Positions 17,448-25,053 of a DNA stretch of 64,000 nucleotides are shown piece after piece. How positions within the stretch are numbered: the stretch's first letter is position 1; the number at the start of each line of letters is the position of its first letter. The DNA is from Elusimicrobiota bacterium (GTDB taxonomy: Bacteria; Elusimicrobiota; Elusimicrobia; UBA1565; UBA9628): positions 1 to 64,000 of the forward strand of contig PLZD01000008.1 in the NCBI GenBank assembly GCA_003151975.1. Direction: 5' to 3'. The notes under the pieces are model-generated. The model saw only the letters and a list, made by a program, of their open reading frames with translations, was not told the DNA's origin and did not search any database. A program made the position numbers and the translations under genes.

Positions 17448-17487
17448 ATGGGCATTAGGGCCCACACCAAAAACGGCAAAGGGCCTA
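17448..17487. repeat. Intergenic GC-rich motif, copy C
   Basis: On the minus strand this reads TCTAGGCCCTTTGCC and then GGGCCCTAATGCCCA. It shares the GGCCC-AAT-CCC elements of copies A and B but with a different order and spacing. It lies in the AT-richer gap between 17398 and 17580. Confidence 0.4.
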
Positions 17488-17580
17488 GACAAAATCTACT
17501 GGAATTCCCTATACAAATTGATGATAAAAATCACCAATTCGCGGTCTTAGAAATTAAAAACTTAATGCCTGGTACCGGGA

Positions 17581-18384
17581 TTAGGGCTGGGCGGATATCA
17601 ACAGCTTATCCCCAACGCGCTGAAGGCTGAAGGACTTGCCGTCCAGGGTCTGAAAGGATGCTGACTTGCCGCTGGGAACCGAGCCCTCGGGGATCGTGAA
17701 GACGCGCGCGTCGCCCGAGCTGAAGACGAACAGCCGCGACGAGGAATCCATGCCGCCGTTCTTGACCTCGTCGTAGTAGAAGACTTTCAGCGACTGGCCG
17801 CCCGCGGAAAACGAGGCGCCCGCATTGCCCACCGCGCTCAGCAAGTCGCGCAAGGTGATGCGATCCTTGTGATTGTCGGCGAGGTTGATCACGATGATCT
17901 CGCTGGCGAATTGGTCGGTGATGTCGGGGGAGAGCTTGAGCTTGAACTGGCCGGAGCCGATCGTCAAGATCTGAGGACTCGTCAAAAGATCCATGACGCC
18001 GTAGAGGCGCACGCCGGGCTCGCCCTCGACCGACACGGAAACGAACGCGGTCGGATCGACGAAGACATTCTTGCCGCCGTCGAAAGTTCCCCGATCGAAG
18101 ACCCCGGAGAGCCAAACGCTCTTGCCGCCGAGGTTGGCCTGCAGGCCGGCCTTCAGGTTCCGGTTGAGCAGGGACGGAAGGTCGACGGAAACGACGGACT
18201 GGTTGAAGGCGGCCGCCTGAAGCGCGGCTTGAGGCGGAGGAGTGAAGTGGAACGCGCCGGTCAGGCCGAAGGCTGCGCCGAATTGCGCGTCGGCGTTCAT
18301 CGTGAGGGTCTCGGCCGAGGGCGCACCGAAGGCGAGAGCGGGAAGGACGAGCAGTGCGAGAGGAGCGAAAAGGCGATGGGCCAT
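17581..18384 (-). CDS. Secreted hypothetical protein (267 aa)
   Basis: A 267-residue protein with a clear signal peptide (MAHRLFAPLALLVLPALAFG, cleavage near AFGA). The rest is a beta-rich sequence with many alternating hydrophobic residues and few charges, without a family I recognise. Segments such as LFVFSSGDARVFTIPEG suggest a periplasmic beta-sandwich. It is a single gene with its own promoter: TTGCAA, 17 nt, TAGAAT near 18465-18493 on the minus strand. GGAGG lies 6 nt before the ATG. Confidence 0.75.
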   Translation of the reverse strand: MAHRLFAPLALLVLPALAFGAPSAETLTMNADAQFGAAFGLTGAFHFTPPPQAALQAAAFNQSVVSVDLPSLLNRNLKAGLQANLGGKSVWLSGVFDRGTFDGGKNVFVDPTAFVSVSVEGEPGVRLYGVMDLLTSPQILTIGSGQFKLKLSPDITDQFASEIIVINLADNHKDRITLRDLLSAVGNAGASFSAGGQSLKVFYYDEVKNGGMDSSSRLFVFSSGDARVFTIPEGSVPSGKSASFQTLDGKSFSLQRVGDKLLISAQP

Positions 18385-18532
18385 GCGACCTCCGTTGTCT
18401 TAGTGCCAGGCTTTTAGTTGTTAATTTCCGTCAGCCCGGCTCGAATGCAAATCCTTTTTGGATTCTAAACAATGGCCCCGCGGCTTGCAAGCGTAAAATG
18501 CGTCGCGCGCGGCGTTTTTTTAGGGGGTGGCG

Positions 18533-19288
18533 CTACTGGCCGAAAGCGAGCCTGAGCGCCAGGAACTCGGGCAGGCCCGCGTTGCGGATTTTATTTTGCG
18601 TCGCGGTGATGTCGTAGTTGAGGCGGATGATCCGGAAGGTCCCTTTGTCCGAGTCGAACAGCGCGCAGGAGGCGCGCTTGTCCTGGTCGCGCGGCTGGCC
18701 CGCGGAGCCCGGATTGAAAGCCGTGGGCACGATGCCGTAGGGCATGCGCTGGATCTCGACCTGCTGATGATCCTCGAGGATCATCGTCTCGATGCCCAGC
18801 GGCTCGTCCTTGTTGACCCGGAAGCACAGCGGCATGTGGCTGTGACCGACGAACAGAGGCCAGACGTGGACCAGCGGCATGTTGTCCTTGAACTGCGCCG
18901 CGCTCAGCAGATATTCCTCGGGCGGCTTGCGCGGCGTGCCGTGCACCACGGTGAAGTCCGGCCGCTCGATCTTGGCCGTGAGGCTCTGCAGCCAATGCTT
19001 GGTCTCCATCGAGATCGTGTCGCGGCTCCAGAGCGCCGCGGCTTTCGCGTAGGGATTGAACCACTCGACGTCCATGAGGCCCACCACCGCGAGATCGTGG
19101 TTGCCGATGATGCAGTGCAGGTTCTTGAGCTTGCGGATGCGCTGGACGGTTTCCTCCGGCTCCGGGCCGTAGCCGACCATGTCGCCGCAGCAGATGTAGC
19201 CGTCGACCTCGAAGTCCTCGAAGAAATCGAGGACCGCGGTCAGCGCCTCCATGTTTGAGTGAACGTCGGAAAAGACTCCGTAGACCAT
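18533..19288 (-). CDS. Calcineurin-like metallophosphoesterase
   Basis: A 251-residue cytoplasmic phosphoesterase of the YfcE/MJ0936-like group. All metal-binding motifs are present: FSDVHSNMEAL, CCGDMVGYGPEP, IIGNHDL, VVHGTPR and VGHSHMPL, followed by the family's NPGSAGQPRDQD tail. These hold two metal ions for phosphate-ester hydrolysis; the natural substrate is unknown. TTGATT, 17 nt, TACTAT upstream gives a likely promoter, divergent from the YchJ-type gene. Confidence 0.92.
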   Translation of the reverse strand: MVYGVFSDVHSNMEALTAVLDFFEDFEVDGYICCGDMVGYGPEPEETVQRIRKLKNLHCIIGNHDLAVVGLMDVEWFNPYAKAAALWSRDTISMETKHWLQSLTAKIERPDFTVVHGTPRKPPEEYLLSAAQFKDNMPLVHVWPLFVGHSHMPLCFRVNKDEPLGIETMILEDHQQVEIQRMPYGIVPTAFNPGSAGQPRDQDKRASCALFDSDKGTFRIIRLNYDITATQNKIRNAGLPEFLALRLAFGQ

Positions 19289-19333
19289 GCGCTACAGATA
19301 GTACCCTCTGTTCCGCAATAAATCAAGGCATGT

Positions 19334-19339
19334 TATAAT
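19334..19339 (+). promoter_or_regulatory. Extended -10 promoter of the YchJ-type gene
   Basis: A perfect TATAAT preceded by TGT forms an extended -10 element, with no good -35. It ends 7 nt before the ATG at 19347, predicting a leaderless message. Confidence 0.6.
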
Positions 19340-19346
19340 GCTGGCC

Positions 19347-19838
19347 ATGAACAACTGTCCCTGCGGCTCCGGAACCGCGCTCGCCGACTGCTGCGATCGC
19401 TACATCACTGGCAAAGCAGCTCCCCCCACCGCCGAAGCGCTCATGCGCGCGCGCTACACGAGCTACGCCACTCGCCGCGTCGAATTCGTCGAGCGCACGC
19501 ACGCCGCGGAGTCGCGCAAAGATTTCGATCGCGCGGCCGCGGAGAAGTGGGCCAAGGATTCGGAATGGAAAGGTCTGCAAATCGTGAGCGTCACCAAGGG
19601 TGGGCCCGGCGATTCGGAGGGCGTCGTGCGCTTCGTCGCGGTCTTCGGCCAGGGCGGCAAGGACTACCGCCATGAGGAGTTCGCGCAGTTCCGCAAGGAA
19701 GGCGGCGCCTGGATGTTCGTCGACGGAAAAACGCCCAATCACGATCCCTTCGTGAAGTCCGGCCCGGACGTCGGCCGCAACGACCCCTGCCACTGCGGCT
19801 CAGGAAAAAAGTTCAAGAAGTGCCACGGCAAGGCGTGA
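19347..19838 (+). CDS. YchJ-family protein with two SEC-C zinc motifs
   Basis: A 163-residue protein of the YchJ/UPF0225 family. It begins with the SEC-C motif [15 protein letters not shown] and ends with a second copy, [17 protein letters not shown]. Between them is the NTF2-like core, which contains [14 protein letters not shown]. Each SEC-C motif binds zinc through three Cys and a Cys or His. Molecular function is unknown for the family. The ATG at 19347 is preferred to 19338 because the -10 element lies so close. The next gene overlaps by GTGA. Confidence 0.9.
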   Translation: MNNCPCGSGTALADCCDRYITGKAAPPTAEALMRARYTSYATRRVEFVERTHAAESRKDFDRAAAEKWAKDSEWKGLQIVSVTKGGPGDSEGVVRFVAVFGQGGKDYRHEEFAQFRKEGGAWMFVDGKTPNHDPFVKSGPDVGRNDPCHCGSGKKFKKCHGKA

Positions 19839-20134
19839 CCTCGCGCTGCCACCGCTGCGGAGCCGAGCTCGAAAAGAACCAGTTCGTCCGCGGCGACCGC
19901 TGCCACTCCTGCGAGGCGGACACGCGCTGCTGCCGCAATTGCGAGTTCGACGACCCCTCATTCGGCACGCAGTGCCGGGAGCCACAGGCCGAGGCGGTGA
20001 GCGACCGGGAGTCCGCGAATTTCTGCGAGTTTTTTGAACCTCGCCGTCGGGAGGGAGGTCCTCGCAAGGCTCCCGAGCCCGGTCCGTCCAAGAACAGAGC
20101 GTCGTTCGACGATCTGTTCAAGAAGAAGGGCTAG
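19835..20134 (+). CDS. Small zinc-ribbon protein
   Basis: A 99-residue protein starting at the GTG that overlaps the stop of the YchJ-type gene. It has CHRCG and CHSCE knuckles, then CCRNCE and a late Cys in NFCEFF: a Cys-rich N-terminal half that should bind zinc. The C-terminal half is basic and disordered, ending in a helix (FDDLFKKKG). It is an uncharacterised type that often appears next to small metal-binding genes. It ends convergently with rsmE, sharing CTAG. Confidence 0.75.
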   Translation: MTSRCHRCGAELEKNQFVRGDRCHSCEADTRCCRNCEFDDPSFGTQCREPQAEAVSDRESANFCEFFEPRRREGGPRKAPEPGPSKNRASFDDLFKKKG

Positions 20135-20913
20135 CTCTTAAAGTCGCCCCACTTCAGCTGTACGGCGGAAAGCCCGACCATCACGGCGGTCTCCGCGCGC
20201 AAGATGCGTCCGCCCAAGATCCAAGGATGGACCTTGCCTTCCAGCTTCTTCCTCTCCGCGTCCGAGAAGCCCCCCTCCGGGCCGACGAGGAGAAGGATTT
20301 TCTTCGGCGCCTCGACCACGGGCGGAGCGGCGCCCGCGATGTCGTCGAGACAGAGCGCTAGATCGGCTTGCGCGGCCGGCGAAGCGAGAAAGGCGTCGAA
20401 GGTCGTCGGCGCGAGCAACTCCGGCAGAGAACTGCGCCGGCACTGCTTGGCCGCGCGGATGATCTGCCCCGGCCAGGCATGGGCTTTCTCGTGCTCGAGA
20501 TCGCGCGGCGGTACGGATTTTTCGGTCAGCAGCGGCACGATTGAAGTTGCGCCGAGCTCGGTGGCCTTCTGCGTCACGAAGATCATCCGTTGCCGGCCGA
20601 GCACGGCGCAAGCCAAGACCAGCTCGATGGTCGGCTCCGGCGAGACGGGCATACGCTCGTAAGGCACCGCGGTCCCGCCGTTGGGCCCGATTTCCTTTAG
20701 GCTCGCCCGGAAAAAATTACCGGCGGAATCCTTCACGGTGAAGGCCTCTTTGGGATTGACCTCGCGTCGGAACAGGCGGCGCGCCAGCTGCCCGTCGAAC
20801 TGGAACGTTTCGTTGAGAGTCAGCGTCGGGAACTCCAGCGCCGCGTCGGGCGGCGCGTCGTAGCGCCCCTGCGGCTTGCCCGGCCGCTCCGGCTTCCTAT
20901 ATATAGGCTTCAA
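20131..20913 (-). CDS. rsmE: 16S rRNA (uracil1498-N3)-methyltransferase RsmE
   Basis: A 260-residue SPOUT-class methyltransferase that modifies U1498 of 16S rRNA using S-adenosylmethionine. The PUA-like N-terminal domain is followed by the family motifs KATELGA, LLVGPEGGFSDAE and LGGRILRAETA, the last forming the knotted cofactor site. Length is normal for the family, with about 20 extra N-terminal residues. The start is TTG at 20913, 6 nt after the stop of the 32-residue gene behind smc, so it is probably the third gene of an smc operon. Confidence 0.93.
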   Translation of the reverse strand: MKPIYRKPERPGKPQGRYDAPPDAALEFPTLTLNETFQFDGQLARRLFRREVNPKEAFTVKDSAGNFFRASLKEIGPNGGTAVPYERMPVSPEPTIELVLACAVLGRQRMIFVTQKATELGATSIVPLLTEKSVPPRDLEHEKAHAWPGQIIRAAKQCRRSSLPELLAPTTFDAFLASPAAQADLALCLDDIAGAAPPVVEAPKKILLLVGPEGGFSDAERKKLEGKVHPWILGGRILRAETAVMVGLSAVQLKWGDFKS

Positions 20914-20919
20914 CGCGCG

Positions 20920-21018
20920 CTACTTCGGGAGCTGCGAGACCGTCGCCAGCGCCGCCAGCGCTATCGCGGACACGGCCGAGTAGACCGCGAAGAGCTTGTA
21001 GAGCCCCCGCTGGCTCAT
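20920..21018 (-). CDS. Tiny single-pass membrane protein (32 aa) behind smc
   Basis: A 32-residue frame that starts 1 nt after the smc stop and ends 6 nt before rsmE. It has the layout of a small membrane protein: MSQRGLYKLF, then a hydrophobic stretch of about 18 residues (AVYSAVSAIALAALATV), then SQLPK. Its fit between two genes with almost no spacing argues for a real gene. Function unknown. Confidence 0.6.
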   Translation of the reverse strand: MSQRGLYKLFAVYSAVSAIALAALATVSQLPK

Positions 21019-21019
21019 G

Positions 21020-24000
21020 CTACGCGTTCTCCGAACGCGGATCGGAGGGCGGCGGTTCGTCGGCCGCGGGCTCGGAAGCTTGAGGCTCGACGGACTCGAT
21101 CTTCGCCGACTCGGGCTCAGGGACCGGGGCCGGCGCGGCTTCGACCACGGGCTCGGGCTGAGGCTGTTCCGCGACCGGTTGTTCCGCCGCGGGTTCTTCC
21201 GCCGCGGTCGGTTCGGCGACGATGGACGGCTGCTCGAGGACCGCCGTCGGAATCGACGGAAGCTCCGGCAGAGGCACGCGCTCGAGCTTCTCTTTGGCCG
21301 CGGCCCGAGCCTCGGCGATCGCGCGCTGGAACGGGCCGTGCGTGTCGAGCTTCTTGCCGAACTCTTCTTGCTCGCCGACGGGCTTGTCCTTCTTGCGGAA
21401 GTCGACGGAGACCAGCTGCGAGACGCCGAGCTCTTCCATGGTCACGCCATAAATGACGTCGGCGGCTTCCATCGTGCGCTTGTTGTGGCTGACGATCAGG
21501 AACTGCGTCTTGGCCTGGAACTCGCGCAGGAGCGCTACGAAGCGCTCCACGTTGGCGTCGTCCAAGGCCGCGTCGGCCTCGTCGAGCATGCAGAACGGCG
21601 AGGGCTTGACCAGGAAGAACGCGAAAAGCAGCGCGATCGCGGTCAGGGTCTTCTCGCCGCCGGAGAGCAGCGTGATGCTCTGGAGCTTCTTGCCCGGAGG
21701 CTGGGCCACGATGTCGATGCCGGTCTCGAGAATGTTCTCGGGCTCGGTCATCACGAGGTCGGCTTCGCCGCCCTCAAACAGCACGCCGAAGAGGCGCACG
21801 AAGTGCTCGCGCACCTCGGTGAAGGTCTGGCGGAAGTTCTCGCGCGTCGCCGAGTTGATCTTGGTGATGGCGGCCTTGAGATCTTCCTTGGCCTTGTTCA
21901 AGTCCTCGATCTGGTTGGCGAGGAAGACTTGCTTCTCGGAGAGGGCGAGGTACTCCTCGGGTGCGGCCATGTTGACGTTGCCCAAAGCCACGATGCGCTT
22001 GCGGAGGAACTCGATGCGCTCGGTGTCGACTTCCTGGCCCGCGTACTTCTTCTGCGCGTCCTCGAAAGTCAGCTGCCACTCGTCCCAAAGCTGCTTCTTG
22101 AGCTGGTCCTGGGTGCCGCGCTGCGTGCTGGCTTGGATCTCCAGGTGGTGCAGGCGCTCGGTCAGCGCGTCGGTGTGCTGCTTGAGCTCGCGCAGCGCCG
22201 TCTCTTTTTCGGAGATGCTCTTATCGAGCTCCTGGACCTTCTCGAGAATGCGCTTGGTCTCGTTCTCCATGCCGGCGAGCTCCGCGCCCAAAGCCGCGAG
22301 GGCCTCCTGCGACTGCTTCGTGACGTCCTCGCTTTCCTGCTGGCGTCGCGAAAGCTCCGTGATCTCGGCGGCGCGCTTCTCGATGGTGGCCTGCAGGCCC
22401 TTCTGATCCTGCGCGAGCCGCTCGTACGACGAAGCCAAAAGATTGAGCCGGTCCTCGGCGCCCTTGAGCTTGGTCTTGAGAAGCTCCTCGGTGCCTTGGC
22501 TCTTGACGATGTCTTCCTTGACGACAGCCATGGCCTGCACGCCCTCGGTTTCCCGCGCGCGCATCGCGACTTCAATCTCCTGCGCCTTTTCGATCTCGCC
22601 GCGCAGAGCGATGATCTTTTCCTTGCTCAGCGCCATGTCGGCGAGCAGGCGAGCTGCCTCCGAGGTCGAGAGCTCAGTATTGTCCTCGTAAACCGAAAGC
22701 GCCGAGCGCTTCTCTTCGAGCTGCGCGCGGGCCGCCTGCAAGCGGGCGTTCTGCTCGCCGGCCAGCGTCGAGGCCTGGCGCCAGAGCGCCTCGGCCTGGG
22801 TCAACGTCGCCTCGGCCGCGGACTTGAGCGCGGCGGTCTTCTCGATGCACTCCTTGGCGGCCGAGGCCTTGGCGCGGACCTCGTCGACGTCGGCCAGGCT
22901 CAGCTGGGCGGAAGGCACGCTCGAGGCTCCGCCGGACACCCAATGATCGCCGAACAGCGCCTTGCCCAAAGTGTAGCTCTCGCCGAGCAGGTAGCGCACC
23001 ACTTTCTCGTGGCGCGGCTCGAACTCGATGCAGCGCAGCAGGGGCTTGGCCTCTTCGGGCAGCGAGCGCTCCGTCAACGAACCAGGCAGCGAGCTCAACA
23101 CGAGGAAGCGCGCGCGGCCGCGGTTGGCCGACTCGAGCAGGTCGATGGCGGTGCGCGCCGCGATGGAGTCCTCGCAGACGACCGCGTACAGCCGCTCGCC
23201 GAGCGCGTCCTCGACGAAAGGCTTGTAGGCCTCATCGGTCAATTTGAAAAGCTGGCGCACGGTGCCGACGACGCCGGGGATGCCCGCGTTGAGCACCGCT
23301 TGGGCGCCCGTCCAATAGGGATTCTGTCCCCCTTGGGCCTCGATGGCCTCGACGCGCGCCTTGCTCTGCGCGAGCTCCGAGTGAAGGCGCATGTTCTCGT
23401 CGGCCAGAACGGAAAGCTCCGCGCGCTTGCCGGAGATCGCCGCCTCGGCTGCGTCCGCCTGGGCGCGGGAGTCTGCGGCCGCGGCCTCGACTTCCCGGAG
23501 GGCGTTGGCGGCGGCGTCGATCTCGGCGGACGCGGCGGCGGCGCGGCGCAAATCCTTCTCGAGCTCACGGAGGCTCGAGCGCACCTGGGTCTCCTGGCGC
23601 GACCAAGACGACTCAGCCTCGGCCTGCTGGCGGCGCAGGTTCATGGCGGCCTCGGCGGCGCCGAGCGCCTCGTTCTTGAGAGTGTCGAGCGCGGCTTCCG
23701 CCTCGCCGAGACGATTGATGAGCTCGTCCATCTTAGCGGACCAGCCGTCGGCCTCGGTCTGGGCGCGCTCGCGCTCGGACTCGGCCTGCGCGGTCTCGGC
23801 GCTGGAGCGCTCGAGCTCGGGACCAATGTTTGCCAAACGGTCCGAAGCGGCCGATTTCTCGCCTTCGCAGACGCCCATGCGGGAGGCGGCGTCGGCGATG
23901 GTCTGCTGGGCGGAGCGCACGCGCTCCTCGAGCCGGCCGATCTCGGATTTCACCTCGGCGAGCTTCTGCTGGCTGGCGATCAAATGGTTCTGCTGGTTCG

Positions 24001-24829
24001 CCTTTTCCAGGTTGAGCGCGGCGACGTTCGCGCCTTCGGCGTTCATCGTTGTCTTCTTGACGCCGAGCTCCTCATTGAGCGGCTCGGACTGAGCCGTGAC
24101 GGCCGCGAGCTCCGCGGCGATGACGGTGACCTGCTTGATGATGTGCGCGGCCTCGACGGCGTTGAGTTCTTCCTTGTACTTCTCGTAGAGCTTGGCCTTG
24201 CGGGCGTCGGAATCGAGCTTCTTGACCTGCTCGCTGATCAGCGTCACGGAATCCTGCAGCCGGCCCATGTCCATCTCGACGCGCTCGAGCTTGCGCAGGG
24301 CCTCTTCGCGCTTGGCCTTGTACTTCGCGACGCCCGCCGCTTCTTCAAAGAACGCCCTGCGGTCCTCGGGCTTGGCCGAGATCATCGCGTCGACGCCGCC
24401 CTGGTCGATGATCGCGTAGCCGTCGCCGCCCAAGCCGGTATCGAGGAACATCTCGCGGATGTCGCGCAATCGGCACTGCGTCTTGTTCATGAAGTAGGCC
24501 GACTCGCCTGAGCGGAAAATGCGCCGCGCGACGGTGACCTCGGCGAACTGAACGGGGAGGAGGCTCGAGGAATTGTCGAAGGTCAGCAGGACTTCGCACA
24601 TCGAGAGCGGCTGGCGCTTGGCGGTGCCCGAGAAAATGACCTCGACCATCGAGTCGGCGCGCAGGGACTTCCAAGACATCTCGCCCAAGCACCAGCGGAC
24701 GGACTCCATGATGTTGGATTTGCCGCAGCCGTTGGGGCCTATGATGCCGGTGATGCCGGGCTGGAGGTCGAGGTGGGTCTTGGGCGCGAAGGACTTGTAG
24801 CCGACGATGTCGATCGATTTAAGATACAT
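21020..24829 (-). CDS. smc: Chromosome segregation protein SMC
   Basis: A 1269-residue SMC ATPase, the core of the bacterial condensin that organises and segregates DNA. The N-terminal head has Walker A (GPNGCGKSN, about residues 32-40). Two long coiled coils flank a hinge near residues 510-640. The C-terminal head has the ABC signature LLSGGEK and Walker B FCMLDEADAALDD. After the head is a tail of about 110 residues rich in Pro, Glu and Ala, which most SMC proteins lack. No scpA or scpB is nearby. The gene has no close upstream neighbour and leads a small operon with a 32-residue protein and rsmE. Confidence 0.97.
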   Translation of the reverse strand: MYLKSIDIVGYKSFAPKTHLDLQPGITGIIGPNGCGKSNIMESVRWCLGEMSWKSLRADSMVEVIFSGTAKRQPLSMCEVLLTFDNSSSLLPVQFAEVTVARRIFRSGESAYFMNKTQCRLRDIREMFLDTGLGGDGYAIIDQGGVDAMISAKPEDRRAFFEEAAGVAKYKAKREEALRKLERVEMDMGRLQDSVTLISEQVKKLDSDARKAKLYEKYKEELNAVEAAHIIKQVTVIAAELAAVTAQSEPLNEELGVKKTTMNAEGANVAALNLEKANQQNHLIASQQKLAEVKSEIGRLEERVRSAQQTIADAASRMGVCEGEKSAASDRLANIGPELERSSAETAQAESERERAQTEADGWSAKMDELINRLGEAEAALDTLKNEALGAAEAAMNLRRQQAEAESSWSRQETQVRSSLRELEKDLRRAAAASAEIDAAANALREVEAAAADSRAQADAAEAAISGKRAELSVLADENMRLHSELAQSKARVEAIEAQGGQNPYWTGAQAVLNAGIPGVVGTVRQLFKLTDEAYKPFVEDALGERLYAVVCEDSIAARTAIDLLESANRGRARFLVLSSLPGSLTERSLPEEAKPLLRCIEFEPRHEKVVRYLLGESYTLGKALFGDHWVSGGASSVPSAQLSLADVDEVRAKASAAKECIEKTAALKSAAEATLTQAEALWRQASTLAGEQNARLQAARAQLEEKRSALSVYEDNTELSTSEAARLLADMALSKEKIIALRGEIEKAQEIEVAMRARETEGVQAMAVVKEDIVKSQGTEELLKTKLKGAEDRLNLLASSYERLAQDQKGLQATIEKRAAEITELSRRQQESEDVTKQSQEALAALGAELAGMENETKRILEKVQELDKSISEKETALRELKQHTDALTERLHHLEIQASTQRGTQDQLKKQLWDEWQLTFEDAQKKYAGQEVDTERIEFLRKRIVALGNVNMAAPEEYLALSEKQVFLANQIEDLNKAKEDLKAAITKINSATRENFRQTFTEVREHFVRLFGVLFEGGEADLVMTEPENILETGIDIVAQPPGKKLQSITLLSGGEKTLTAIALLFAFFLVKPSPFCMLDEADAALDDANVERFVALLREFQAKTQFLIVSHNKRTMEAADVIYGVTMEELGVSQLVSVDFRKKDKPVGEQEEFGKKLDTHGPFQRAIAEARAAAKEKLERVPLPELPSIPTAVLEQPSIVAEPTAAEEPAAEQPVAEQPQPEPVVEAAPAPVPEPESAKIESVEPQASEPAADEPPPSDPRSENA

Positions 24830-25013
24830 GGCACCTCAGCGCGGCGTTGAGTCCATCTTTTATCATCTATTAGCTAATACGTGTAGGACTCGGTCATGCA
24901 GTATAGCATTTCCCGTCGAAGAGATCAAGATCGTCGTCGAGAAACGCCCGTGCGGATATTATACCAGTCCGTGACGCGGATGTCCCAGGCCATTCGGCCC
25001 GTCGGCGTCGGCA

Positions 25014-25042
25014 TTGACAGCCCCCGCCGTCGGGCCTATACT
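25014..25042 (+). promoter_or_regulatory. Sigma70-type promoter of the WD40 kinase gene
   Basis: TTGACA (25014-25019), 17 nt, TATACT (25037-25042). The expected transcription start lies about 5 nt before the ATG at 25054, so the leader is too short to hold a ribosome site. Confidence 0.75.
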
Positions 25043-25053
25043 TCCAACGCGCG

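Noticed and set aside
18490-18530. GC-rich inverted stretch followed by TTTTTTT as a terminator
   Set aside because: The T-run suits a plus-strand transcript, but no plus-strand gene lies upstream. The stem is imperfect.
21017-24511. Plus-strand open frame of more than 1100 codons opposite smc
   Set aside because: It mirrors the Leu- and Glu-rich coiled coils of SMC in reverse. It shows no domain and no start signal; the smc frame is complete.
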